Shown: positions 14,060 through 21,912 of the stretch, piece after piece
Position numbering within the stretch: position 1 is the stretch's first letter
Layout of the letters: every line of letters starts with the position of its first letter
NCBI RefSeq assembly: GCF_003534205.1
Contig: NZ_CP011102.1
Location: 1,066,036-1,130,035, forward strand
From: Listeria weihenstephanensis
Lineage (GTDB): Bacteria; Bacillota; Bacilli; Lactobacillales; Listeriaceae
Direction of reading: 5' to 3'
DNA: 64,000 nucleotides
Notes under the pieces: model-generated
The model's input: only the letters and a program-made list of their open reading frames with translations
Told to the model about the DNA's origin: nothing
Database searches by the model: none
Program-made: the position numbers and the translations under genes

Positions 14060-14703
14060 TGAAAATGTTTTTTGAAATCGAGTCGGTAGAAGATGCACAG
14101 GAATTCCACAAAGCGCTAGCTGTACTAGTGGGCACAGCGCCAACCTTGCCAGAGGAGGCGAAAGTAGAATACGAGAAGGCCGAGGCTGCTTCCGATTCCG
14201 CTGAGCCAGATACGGCAGACGTGGAGGAAGTCGAAGAGGACGACGAGCAGGAAGAGCTTGAGCTGGTGGACGTGAAACGCGCTATCCGTGAGTTTGAGAA
14301 TGGCACTAAGCATCCGGCCGTTAAAAAAGCAATGCGGTCGTATAAGGTAAAAACGCTAAAAGAGCTTGACCCAGAAGACTATGCGCCGTTCATCGCTAAG
14401 CTGGAAAGCCTCGCTGCTGAATCAGAGGATGAGGATGTAGAGGAAGCAGCGCCACCAAAATCCAAAGCTGCGGGAAAGAAGGACAAAGCGAAAGTCGAGT
14501 CTGACGATGATGAGGACGAGGCCTATACAGAAGATACCCTCCGTACTTTAACCCGTCCTATCATCCGAGCGAAGCAAAGTGGTAAAATTCGTGGCATCCT
14601 GCGCGAAAACTACGGCGTTGAGAAAATGGGCGACTTAGACGAAGACGATTACGAAGCGTTCGCTGATGACATCAAAGCGCTAATCAAAGAACTGGGCTTG
14701 TAA
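14059..14703 (+). CDS. Acidic early protein with an internal duplication
   Basis: A 214-aa very acidic protein. Two ~48-residue units resemble each other: one at ~75-120 (VKRAIREFENGTKHPAVKKAM.. LKELDPEDYAPFIAKLESL) and one at ~160-212 (LTRPIIRAKQSGKIRGILREN.. MGDLDEDDYEAFADDIKAL). Acidic linkers separate them. The unit has a SAP/HeH-like helix-turn-helix feel, with 'L..L..EDY..F...L'. It lies directly before the DUF2800 nuclease; a DNA-mimic or scaffolding role is possible. Family not recognised. Confidence 0.55.
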   Translation: MKMFFEIESVEDAQEFHKALAVLVGTAPTLPEEAKVEYEKAEAASDSAEPDTADVEEVEEDDEQEELELVDVKRAIREFENGTKHPAVKKAMRSYKVKTLKELDPEDYAPFIAKLESLAAESEDEDVEEAAPPKSKAAGKKDKAKVESDDDEDEAYTEDTLRTLTRPIIRAKQSGKIRGILRENYGVEKMGDLDEDDYEAFADDIKALIKELGL

Positions 14704-14704
14704 T

Positions 14705-15886
14705 ATGCCAGACGTACACGCCAAGCTGTCAGCCTCGGGCTCGAGCAGGTGGCTAAACTGTACGCCCTCCATATCCCTAGAAGCCAAGTTCCCCGAGCAG
14801 GAGGGCGGCGGTATCTTCGCAAGAGAGGGCACCTTGGCGCATAGCTTCGGTGAGCTCATTCTGCAACGATTCAACCGTGAGATAGACAAAGCGAAGTACA
14901 TCCGGAAACTGAACCTGCTCAAAAAACACGAGCTCTACGACGAGACGATGATTGACCATGTCGAAGTCTATACGACTGTTGTGATTGAAAAGTTCCAAGC
15001 GGCTCATGCTGCGGACCCTGATGCTGTACTCTCCATTGAGCAGCGTCTCGACTATTCGGGTTGGGCACGTGGGGGGTTCGGTACAGGTGACGCGGTCATC
15101 GTCGGGAATGGCGTTGTGGAAATTGTCGATTTGAAGTATGGCAAGGGTGTCCCAGTCTTCGCAGAGGAGAATAGCCAGCTCATGCTGTACGGGCTTGGTG
15201 CCTACAATGCTTTCGAGCTAGGCTATGACTTGCATACCGTCAAAATGACGATTGTGCAGCCACGTCTGGACAGTATCACCGAGTTCGAGATGGAAGTCAG
15301 TGACCTGCTCGATTGGGCGGATAACGTAGTCAGACCAGCCGCGCTACTTGCCGATAAAGGCGAGGGCGAGCAGGTACCGGGTTCCTGGTGTACCTTCTGC
15401 AAGGCAAAAGCGATTTGCAAGGCCAGAGCGGAGGCTAACCTTGCTTTTACAACGTACAACTTCAAAGACCCTCGACTCATGCAGCCCGAAGAAATAGGGG
15501 CCGTGCTGAAACAAGCGGCAGAGCTGGGTAAGTGGGCGGATGATGTCAAGAAGTTCGCGCTAAAAGAGGCGGAGGCTAAAGGCATCAAATTCCCAGGCTG
15601 GAAGTTAGTAGAGGGCAAAAGTAACCGGAAATACGTGGATGAGGAGACTGTGCTGGGCGCCTTGGAGCTAGAAGGTTACTCCGAAGATGACCTCATGAAC
15701 AAGAAACTTAAAGGCCTCGGAGACCTGGAGAAAATGGTTGGCAAGAAGCGGGTGGTCATGATACTGGGAGACTTGATTGTGAAGCCCCCAGGTCGCCCAA
15801 CGCTCGCAGTAGAATCAGATAAAAGAAGAGAAATCAGTCTAAAGTCAGCCGCAGCGGATGATTTTGCGGACGACTTAGAAAACTAA
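14705..15886 (+). CDS. DUF2800 Cas4/RecB-like nuclease
   Basis: A 393-aa protein of the DUF2800 family. It shows a PD-(D/E)XK core (GFGTGDAVIVGNGVVEIVDLK, Asp near 127 and DLK near 142, then QLMLYGLGAYN) and Cys residues placed for an iron-sulfur cluster: C19 near the N-terminus and CTFC..ICKAR near 230-245. This is the layout of Cas4/AddB-type 5'-3' exonucleases. Phages with DUF2815 and family A polymerase use it in replication or recombination. The start lacks a strong RBS and may be coupled to the preceding gene, whose stop is 2 bp away. Confidence 0.85.
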   Translation: MPDVHAKLSASGSSRWLNCTPSISLEAKFPEQEGGGIFAREGTLAHSFGELILQRFNREIDKAKYIRKLNLLKKHELYDETMIDHVEVYTTVVIEKFQAAHAADPDAVLSIEQRLDYSGWARGGFGTGDAVIVGNGVVEIVDLKYGKGVPVFAEENSQLMLYGLGAYNAFELGYDLHTVKMTIVQPRLDSITEFEMEVSDLLDWADNVVRPAALLADKGEGEQVPGSWCTFCKAKAICKARAEANLAFTTYNFKDPRLMQPEEIGAVLKQAAELGKWADDVKKFALKEAEAKGIKFPGWKLVEGKSNRKYVDEETVLGALELEGYSEDDLMNKKLKGLGDLEKMVGKKRVVMILGDLIVKPPGRPTLAVESDKRREISLKSAAADDFADDLEN

Positions 15887-15902
15887 AGGAGACGATGAAG
15901 AA

Positions 15903-16460
15903 ATGGCAAAAGTAGTAACAGGGAAAGTTAGATTTAGTTATGCGCATGTGTTCGAACCATGGAGCGGTGAAGAGGGCCAGCCGAAGAAATACAGTGTTTG
16001 TCTCATCATTGATAAATCTGACAAGAAGACGCTCAAAGCTATCAACAAGGCTATTGAAGAGTTGAAAGAGGACGAGCGCGCTCTTGCTACCTGGGGCGGT
16101 AAGAAAGCACCTAAGAGTTTGAAGCTGCCACTGCGTGATGGCGATGACGAGCGCGAAGAACAGGAAGAGTTTGAAGATACGTTTTTCCTCAATGCAAACA
16201 GTAATCGAGCACCTGAGGTCATCAACAAACAAGGGAGGATTTTAGAGGATGAGGAGGATTTCTATTCTGGCTGTTACGGTCGTGCAAGTGTTAATCTTTT
16301 TGCTTATAACAGCAATGGCAGTAAAGGGATTGCAGTAGGCTTGAATAACCTTCTATTCCTAGAAGACGGCGAACCTCTTGGTGGTACCCGTACTAGTGCG
16401 AAAGAAGATTTTGCTGACCTCATTGATGACGACGATTTTGACGATGATGATGACTTATGA
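15903..16460 (+). CDS. DUF2815 ssDNA-binding protein
   Basis: A 185-aa protein of DUF2815, an OB-fold family placed with phage single-stranded DNA-binding proteins. It starts VTGKVRFSYAHVFEPWSGEEG and ends with a very acidic tail (DLIDDDDFDDDDDL) typical of SSBs that recruit partners. AAAGGAG precedes ATG 15903. It overlaps the DNA polymerase start by 4 bp, so the two are coupled. Confidence 0.85.
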   Translation: MAKVVTGKVRFSYAHVFEPWSGEEGQPKKYSVCLIIDKSDKKTLKAINKAIEELKEDERALATWGGKKAPKSLKLPLRDGDDEREEQEEFEDTFFLNANSNRAPEVINKQGRILEDEEDFYSGCYGRASVNLFAYNSNGSKGIAVGLNNLLFLEDGEPLGGTRTSAKEDFADLIDDDDFDDDDDL

Positions 16461-18391
16461 GTCGAAAAGTCCTGAGACTGGATATTGAAACATACTCAGG
16501 CCGGGACATCCGCAACTGCGGCGTATATGCCTATACGGAGGATGAGGATTTCGAAATCATTCTCCTAGGTTACGCCTATAACGATGGCGAGGTGGGAATT
16601 GTTGACCTCACCATAGACGAAATTCCAGAGGAAGTCTTGGCCGATTTGACGAATCCAGATGTACTCAAGACAGCGCAAAACGCCAACTTTGAGCGAACCT
16701 GTCTGGCTAAGTATTATGGTGTTGCAATGCCGCCGGAGCAATGGCGGTGCACGATGATTCACGGAGTCATTTTGGGATTGCCTGCCAGTCTAGACGCGAT
16801 GTCCGAGGCGCTCAACTTACAGCAAAGGAAGGACAAAGAGGGTAAGGCGCTCATCCGCTACTTTTGTATGCCTTGCAAGCCTACGAAGGCAAACGGGGGA
16901 CGTACCCGAAACTATCCAGAACATGCGCCAGACAAGTGGAAGATGTTCATGGAGTATTGTGTGCAAGACGTTGTCGTCGAGCGAGCTATCAGCAATAAGC
17001 TAGAGCGATTCCCGTTCCCACCCGATGAACAAAAGTACTGGGAGCTGGACCAGCGCATTGTTGATGCAGGCGTAAAAATCGATATTGACCTGGTCAATCA
17101 CGCGATTGCCTGCCAAGAGTGGTATCAGCGCACTTTAGTAGCCCAGGCAAAAAGGCTTACAGGCCTTGCAAATCCGAACAGTCCTGCTCAGCTAAAAGAA
17201 TGGTTAGGCAAAAAAGGCTACGAGGTCACGAGTATTAATAAGGAAGCTATCAGCAACCTGTTAGCCGATAAGTCTTTGCTGCCAGAAGTGCGCGAAATGC
17301 TCAAGCTACGTCAGGAAATGTCGAAAACCAGTGTTAAAAAGTACGAGAAAATGCGACATGCTCAGTGTAAAGATGGCCGGGTACGCGGTTTGCTCCAGTT
17401 CTATGGAGCGAATCGTACTGGCCGATGGGCTGGCCGTCTGGTACAGGTGCAGAACCTACCCCGTAACTACATCAAAGATATAGCCGAGGTACGGGAAGAC
17501 TTGAAAATGGGCAATTATGCAACGTTCCGAATGCTATACAGCAATGTGCCCGATGTACTCTCTCAGCTCATCCGTACCGCGTTTATTGCCGAAGATGGCC
17601 ATACATTCGATATTACCGACTTTAGCGCTATTGAGGCGCGTGTGATTGCCTGGTTGGCAGGTGAGCAATGGCGGCTAGATGTATTTCGAGGGCATGGCAA
17701 AATCTACGAGGCTTCGGCTTCGCAGATGTTCCATATTCCGATGGACGAGGTGGACAAAGAGCTACGGCAAAAAGGCAAGGTGTCCGAATTGGCGCTAGGG
17801 TATAACGGCGGCGTAAATGCACTAATTGCCATGGGTGCCCTAAATATGGGGCTGAAAGAGGAAGAGCTGCAAGGCATTGTCGATGCTTGGCGGAAAGCCA
17901 GTCCGGCGATTACGAAGCTCTGGAGAGGCGTAGAGAACAAGGCTAAAGCTGCAATCGGTACACGAAAAGCGCAGCACTATAAAGGCCTTACCTTCTATTA
18001 TAAGGCTGGCATCTTGTTTATTGAGTTACCGTCAGGCCGAAGACTCGCCTACTTCAAAGCGCAGTTAGTTCCAGGCAAGTATGGCGACCAAATCGCCTAC
18101 ATGGGAACCTCCGAAAAAGGCTGGCACAAACAACATACGTATGGCGGAAAGCTGGTCGAGAACATCGTCCAAGCCATCGCTCGGGACTGCCTTGCTATTG
18201 CCTTACAGCGGATTGAGGACGCTGGTGTCAAGACGGTTATGCACGTACACGATGAGGCCATCACAGAGGTACCGCTGGAAGAAAGTTCAGTCGATAAGCT
18301 AAACGCCTTACTGGCTGAACCGATTCCATGGGCGCCTGATTTGCCCTTACAGGGCGATGGCTTTTCATCCGTGTTCTATATGAAAGATTAG
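16457..18391 (+). CDS. Family A phage DNA polymerase
   Basis: A 644-aa polymerase with a 3'-5' exonuclease domain (D9/E11 in RLDIETYSG, later CVQDVVVERAI) and a polymerase domain: motif A ITDFSAIEARVIAW near 385-398, motif B KGKVSELALGYNGG near 438-452, motif C VMHVHDEAI near 594-602. It copies the phage genome. Length and gene order (DUF2800-DUF2815-polA) match a widespread Firmicute phage module. The stop lies one base before the stop of an oppositely oriented gene, so transcription from the left must end or read through here. Confidence 0.95.
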   Translation: MSRKVLRLDIETYSGRDIRNCGVYAYTEDEDFEIILLGYAYNDGEVGIVDLTIDEIPEEVLADLTNPDVLKTAQNANFERTCLAKYYGVAMPPEQWRCTMIHGVILGLPASLDAMSEALNLQQRKDKEGKALIRYFCMPCKPTKANGGRTRNYPEHAPDKWKMFMEYCVQDVVVERAISNKLERFPFPPDEQKYWELDQRIVDAGVKIDIDLVNHAIACQEWYQRTLVAQAKRLTGLANPNSPAQLKEWLGKKGYEVTSINKEAISNLLADKSLLPEVREMLKLRQEMSKTSVKKYEKMRHAQCKDGRVRGLLQFYGANRTGRWAGRLVQVQNLPRNYIKDIAEVREDLKMGNYATFRMLYSNVPDVLSQLIRTAFIAEDGHTFDITDFSAIEARVIAWLAGEQWRLDVFRGHGKIYEASASQMFHIPMDEVDKELRQKGKVSELALGYNGGVNALIAMGALNMGLKEEELQGIVDAWRKASPAITKLWRGVENKAKAAIGTRKAQHYKGLTFYYKAGILFIELPSGRRLAYFKAQLVPGKYGDQIAYMGTSEKGWHKQHTYGGKLVENIVQAIARDCLAIALQRIEDAGVKTVMHVHDEAITEVPLEESSVDKLNALLAEPIPWAPDLPLQGDGFSSVFYMKD

Positions 18392-18392
18392 G

Positions 18393-18899
18393 CTATTTGA
18401 AAATTGCTATAAGGGATATTATTGTCGCGAAAATACCGAGGAGTATAGTGTACCTGTCTTTTGGGTCATCTATGGAATTACTAAATACTTGGAAAGCAAA
18501 TTTGGAAATTCCGAGAGCCATGTGTAGCGTAATAATACTAAGTGAGGTGGTCGCCATAATTAGTACAGGGATTAAATCTTGTATTTTAAATGTTGGTGAA
18601 GTGGATGCAAAAAACAAAAGTATCAATACAGTGATTAGCATAATTACTGTTAAGTTTATTTCGCCAAATTTGTAACCTTTTGAAGCATTATTGTCCACAT
18701 ATTTAGGATATGCAAGCAAAAACATACCTATGTAAAAAAGAGGGATGACAATAACTATTCCTATGTATTGTTCTTGGCTAAACTCCCGAAGTGTAGTGAA
18801 AAAAGCGATTATCTGATGAGTGTTTATCAGATATAAAGCGGTGAGTATTGAAGCAACTAGGAAATGCAAGCCAATAAGGACTCTAAGTGAAGTGAACAT
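18393..18899 (-). CDS. Inverted multi-pass membrane protein (moron)
   Basis: A 168-aa integral membrane protein with about five membrane helices (LIGLHFLVASILTALYLI, IGIVIVIPLFYIGMFLLAY, TVIMLITVLILLFFA, LIPVLIMATTSLSIITL, LLGIFATIISLIAIF). It is the only minus-strand gene in the early-to-late run and is AT-rich beside its neighbours. ATG 18899 has AAAGGAG 8 bp before it; an upstream in-frame ATG has none. Such independent, reversed genes are usually expressed in the lysogen and often block superinfection. Family not recognised. Confidence 0.65.
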   Translation of the reverse strand: MFTSLRVLIGLHFLVASILTALYLINTHQIIAFFTTLREFSQEQYIGIVIVIPLFYIGMFLLAYPKYVDNNASKGYKFGEINLTVIMLITVLILLFFASTSPTFKIQDLIPVLIMATTSLSIITLHMALGISKFAFQVFSNSIDDPKDRYTILLGIFATIISLIAIFK

Positions 18900-18912
18900 A
18901 AAAAAAACTCCT

Positions 18913-18966
18913 TTGCTATGTATTAGTAATATCATAGCAAATATTTACAAGTTAGTATATACCAAC
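18913..18966. promoter_or_regulatory. Two palindromes in the divergent control region of the inverted gene
   Basis: GTTAGTATATACCAAC (18951-18966) is a 16-bp palindrome with one mismatched pair. TTGCTATG (18913-18920) and CATAGCAA (18933-18940) form a second inverted repeat around the inverted gene's leader. They suggest a private operator for the reversed gene and/or the rightward gene at 18991. No confident -35/-10 pair was fixed. Confidence 0.45.
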
Positions 18967-18990
18967 ATTCAAGAAAAATGAGGTGGAAAA

Positions 18991-19371
18991 ATGATTTATA
19001 AACTAAAACACCATGCAGGCGAAACGGTGGGCTTCGAGGCAGGTGCGCCCGCAGGTAAAATTGTAGAAGCTCTGGAAGTGGCGATTGCTACTGTTGCAGT
19101 CAATTATGGTCCATCTGCGGATTTAAGCAACGCGGAGCTGGTGGAAGTGCTGCGCAGAGGAATGTCCGAGTACGGCGTGAAACGTTTGGAAACTGATAAG
19201 CAGTATTTCGGTGTTGAGATTGACACGTTTGAACTATATGAGTCTATTGCGGCGGATATCGGTGTGGTTGAGGCTAAACGACACACCTATAAATTTCATC
19301 AAAGTATTGCAGCTATCGCTTGCACGGTCTATATGGAGGGGCTCATGCGTTCACCCAAGGAGGCGGAGTAG
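18991..19371 (+). CDS. Phage protein of unknown function
   Basis: A 126-aa, mainly helical soluble protein with AGGTGG 7 bp before ATG 18991. It resumes the rightward operon after the inverted gene. Visible stretch: GKIVEALEVAIATVAVNYG and HQSIAAIACTVYMEGLM. No motif recognised. Confidence 0.55.
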   Translation: MIYKLKHHAGETVGFEAGAPAGKIVEALEVAIATVAVNYGPSADLSNAELVEVLRRGMSEYGVKRLETDKQYFGVEIDTFELYESIAADIGVVEAKRHTYKFHQSIAAIACTVYMEGLMRSPKEAE

Positions 19372-19536
19372 ATGTCCAAAAAATACTATAGAGAAGAGCT
19401 GGAGCGAATTGATAGCTTACTGGCGTCAAAGCGCGAGCTGGTATTTCGTACTTCTCTTGAGTGCCAGGGGTTGAAACTGCTAAAAAAGGAATTTGAGCAG
19501 AAGCTAGGCAAGTTGGAAGTAGGTGCTCATAAATGA
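19372..19536 (+). CDS. 54-aa helical protein
   Basis: A short frame starting at ATG 19372 one base after the preceding stop, behind AAGGAGG, and overlapping the next ATG by 4 bp. It begins MSKKYYREELERIDSLLAS and is highly charged and helical. Tight coupling on both sides supports translation. Function unknown. Confidence 0.6.
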   Translation: MSKKYYREELERIDSLLASKRELVFRTSLECQGLKLLKKEFEQKLGKLEVGAHK

Positions 19537-19739
19537 ACGAGCAGGAGAAAAAGTTGTCTCTTATTCTGAGTATGAAACGCTGTATTGAGATTCTTGAGAT
19601 GGACGATATTGTAAAGGATTTTCCTGAGTACAACTATGGTAAAACCCAATACGGGCATGGCAAGGCAGAACTTAAGGCCAAATTGCGAGAGGTGCGTCGT
19701 GATAGCGTTCGGCTGTTCAGAGAGGAGCATAACAGGTGA
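19533..19739 (+). CDS. 68-aa helical protein
   Basis: Starts at ATG 19533 in an ATGA overlap. A soluble, charged helical protein (MNEQEKKLSLILSMKRCIEI..). It ends with a 4-bp overlap into the next GTG. No family recognised; compact overlaps indicate a real gene. Confidence 0.55.
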   Translation: MNEQEKKLSLILSMKRCIEILEMDDIVKDFPEYNYGKTQYGHGKAELKAKLREVRRDSVRLFREEHNR

Positions 19740-19942
19740 GTGGCTGCGAATATTGTACAGATAACTGGGAAATCCTCACAACTTTTGATGAGGGCCCGGA
19801 CGTAGAGGGCTATGTGGCTATTCGAGATGATAGCCTGGTTGTCAGCTGCGACTGGGGGATGACCGCTGTGAAAATGAATTTCTGCCCTAAATGCGGGGCA
19901 GCGTTAAAAAGTAGAAATGATGAGGAGGAACCCGAGTTATGA
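19736..19942 (+). CDS. Small zinc-ribbon protein
   Basis: A 68-aa protein from GTG 19736. Two Cys pairs, C-E-Y-C near residue 4-7 and C-P-K-C near 51-54, frame a short beta segment, the pattern of a zinc ribbon. Single zinc-ribbon proteins in phages often bind nucleic acid or RNA polymerase. Overlaps both neighbours by 4 bp. Confidence 0.6.
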   Translation: MSGCEYCTDNWEILTTFDEGPDVEGYVAIRDDSLVVSCDWGMTAVKMNFCPKCGAALKSRNDEEEPEL

Positions 19943-20157
19943 CAATCAAAGGGAAATATCGATTTGTAGAAGAGTGTATATGGAGTGAGCCTGGTTGGGC
20001 GCCTACAATGTACCTGTTTGAGCGTGTGTCGGATGGCAAGCGTGTTGCCGTACCACCAGAGTGGGACGTGTTCGTTGATGATGTGGCTTTCGATGCGACT
20101 AAGGTGGCGCGCAAGGATGTAGATGAGCTATTCAAGGAAGACGAAGTGGTGAGCTAA
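19939..20157 (+). CDS. 72-aa protein, unknown
   Basis: ATG 19939 in a 4-bp overlap, ending directly before the next ATG. Strand-rich start (KGKYRFVEECIWSEPGWAP) and acidic end (DVDELFKEDEVVS). No motif recognised. Confidence 0.5.
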   Translation: MTIKGKYRFVEECIWSEPGWAPTMYLFERVSDGKRVAVPPEWDVFVDDVAFDATKVARKDVDELFKEDEVVS

Positions 20158-20373
20158 ATGGACAAAACGCTCAAGGTGTCAATGGTTGCAGGAATCCCGC
20201 TAAGTAAGGTGAAGCGGAAAGCAAAATATAAGGCGTTCTGGGCGGAAATTCGGAAGTACGAGAGTGAGGGCTGGTCGCTTGTGTCTTATAGCGCGGCCTT
20301 CCACTATCGCGCTGAGCTGGAACGGCTGGAATCAACTAAGTTAGAAGGGATTGAGGAGAATGGCGGGAATTAA
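20158..20373 (+). CDS. 71-aa protein, unknown
   Basis: ATG 20158 abuts the preceding TAA. Basic N-terminal half (IPLSKVKRKAKYKAFWAEI) and an aromatic WSLVSYSAAFHYR segment. It overlaps the next gene by 14 bp. No family recognised. Confidence 0.5.
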   Translation: MDKTLKVSMVAGIPLSKVKRKAKYKAFWAEIRKYESEGWSLVSYSAAFHYRAELERLESTKLEGIEENGGN

Positions 20374-20902
20374 AAAATCGCAACTGTATGACGTGATTGC
20401 GAAAGTTAGGGCCGCACGAGTTACGGAATTTGAAAAAGCCTACGATGAGAGGAAGCGCAAGGCCTTCCAGAAAATAATTGATGAGCATCAACTGGAGGAG
20501 TTGCTAGGCACGATACATGACAACTTGCTCGAAAATAGGCAGCTTGCAGTTGAGGTGCTGGAAGTCATACCAGTAAATTATTGTGATTTGAAAGATGCTT
20601 CCTATGACAGTATTGTCGAGGACTTTGAAGATTGGAAAGTGCGCCAGTTCTCTAGCTATATTGGTCAAGATTTCGAGGAGCTAAACGCAATGAAGCATGA
20701 TTACAAATCTGAGCACTCCCTTATTATTGGAGAATTTGAAAAGGTTGAATCGATGGTGAAACAATCTACCTCTATCAAGAAGACAATGGTCCTCATGGAG
20801 GAAATCGGGTTTGACCTGTCCGGCATTGAGCCAGAGGTGAAGCATGAGCTAACGACCACGAGCATCAATAAGGACCTGCTTGGGCTTGGCGGCTCGAAAT
20901 GA
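20360..20902 (+). CDS. Helical phage protein, unknown
   Basis: A 180-aa protein from ATG 20360 (TTGAGGAG just before). It is helical throughout, with long charged segments (AARVTEFEKAYDERKRKAFQK; HDYKSEHSLIIGEFEKVES). It overlaps the next start by 4 bp. It lies upstream of a small membrane protein and an SPFH protein, possibly a functional group. Confidence 0.5.
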   Translation: MAGIKKSQLYDVIAKVRAARVTEFEKAYDERKRKAFQKIIDEHQLEELLGTIHDNLLENRQLAVEVLEVIPVNYCDLKDASYDSIVEDFEDWKVRQFSSYIGQDFEELNAMKHDYKSEHSLIIGEFEKVESMVKQSTSIKKTMVLMEEIGFDLSGIEPEVKHELTTTSINKDLLGLGGSK

Positions 20903-21054
20903 AGTGGTTTTATATCGGGCTAATTGCGGCAGGGCTGCTTGTGTTTATCTGGTCGCTGCTAAGTCCACTGTTCGGTAAAATTGGCAAGTTTGTCATTGGG
21001 AGAAAAGACAAAGTGAAAGACGACATTGAAAATAATGAGGAGGACTGGTATTGA
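20899..21054 (+). CDS. 51-aa membrane protein
   Basis: A short frame in ATGA overlap with the preceding gene. One membrane helix (WFYIGLIAAGLLVFIWSLL) is followed by a basic then acidic tail. It ends one base into the SPFH start and carries AGGAGG for that gene in its last codons. Probably a membrane partner of the SPFH protein; unproven. Confidence 0.6.
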   Translation: MKWFYIGLIAAGLLVFIWSLLSPLFGKIGKFVIGRKDKVKDDIENNEEDWY

Positions 21055-21875
21055 TGAGTAAAGGTGTAGTAGGAGCGGTTGTTGCGGGTGTAGTGGTAGT
21101 TGTTGGGGCAATTGGTTTGGTGATGTGTTTGACGAAAGTGGACAACGGAAATGTGGGTATCGTCTACTCGCCAAATGGCGGGATTAAAGAGGAGGCACTT
21201 GGCCAGGGTTGGCATATGGTCGGTTTGCTGGACAAGGTCAACGAGTACCCGACGAAACTGCGTACAGTGGATGCGAAAAATCTGGTGGTATCAACGAAAG
21301 ATGGGAAAAACATCAATTTGGACCTGTCATACAGCTACAAGATTGATGCAGCGCAAGCGACTGATATTTATAAAACATTCGGCAGCGTTCCAGTCGAGGA
21401 GCTGGAGAAAGGCTATATGGAGCGCCGTCTACTAGAAACAACGCGCCGGGTTGTGAGCAAATACAACCTATTAGATATCTACGGGGAGGATGCAACGGAA
21501 GCCTCGCAGAATATCCAAAAAGACTTTGCAACCAATGTCGAAAAATTAGGCTTCTTGGTATCTGATACAACACTTGGAGCGCCGAAAGCAGACAAGAAAA
21601 CACAAGAGGCGATTGACGACCGTGTCAAAGTGTCCCAAGAAAACTCGAAGAAAAAGCTGGAGCTGGAAAATGACAAAATCGACGCTGAGCGAAAAGTCAT
21701 TCAGGCAAACGGGGAAGCCGACAAAAAGCAAATTGAGGCAGAAGCCGAAGCGAAAGCTAATGAGACAATTTCCAAATCAATCACTCCTGAACTATTGAAG
21801 CAGATGGAAATGGAAGCTCGCCAAAAACATGGCTGGGTGGAAATCCAAGGTGCTAGTGCAGTAGTAACAAAATAA
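21054..21875 (+). CDS. SPFH/prohibitin-family membrane protein
   Basis: A 273-aa protein: N-terminal membrane anchor (~5-25, VVGAVVAGVVVVVGAIGLV), SPFH/Band 7 domain (~26-190; DNGNVGIVYSPNGGIKEE.., LRTVDAKNLVVSTKDG, RRLLETTRRVVSKYN) and a long charged coiled coil (~185-245, Glu/Lys/Ala-rich). Host SPFH proteins build membrane rafts and restrain proteases such as FtsH. In a phage it may organise the replication membrane or protect phage proteins. ATG 21054 is set by AGGAGG. Confidence 0.85.
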   Translation: MSKGVVGAVVAGVVVVVGAIGLVMCLTKVDNGNVGIVYSPNGGIKEEALGQGWHMVGLLDKVNEYPTKLRTVDAKNLVVSTKDGKNINLDLSYSYKIDAAQATDIYKTFGSVPVEELEKGYMERRLLETTRRVVSKYNLLDIYGEDATEASQNIQKDFATNVEKLGFLVSDTTLGAPKADKKTQEAIDDRVKVSQENSKKKLELENDKIDAERKVIQANGEADKKQIEAEAEAKANETISKSITPELLKQMEMEARQKHGWVEIQGASAVVTK

Positions 21876-21912
21876 CACAACAACGTTAATTTACAGGGAA
21901 GGAGGTTAGCAC

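Noticed and set aside
14037-14306. Antisense Ser-rich reading frame
   Set aside because: A shadow of the acidic Glu/Asp codons of the gene at 14059, with no RBS.
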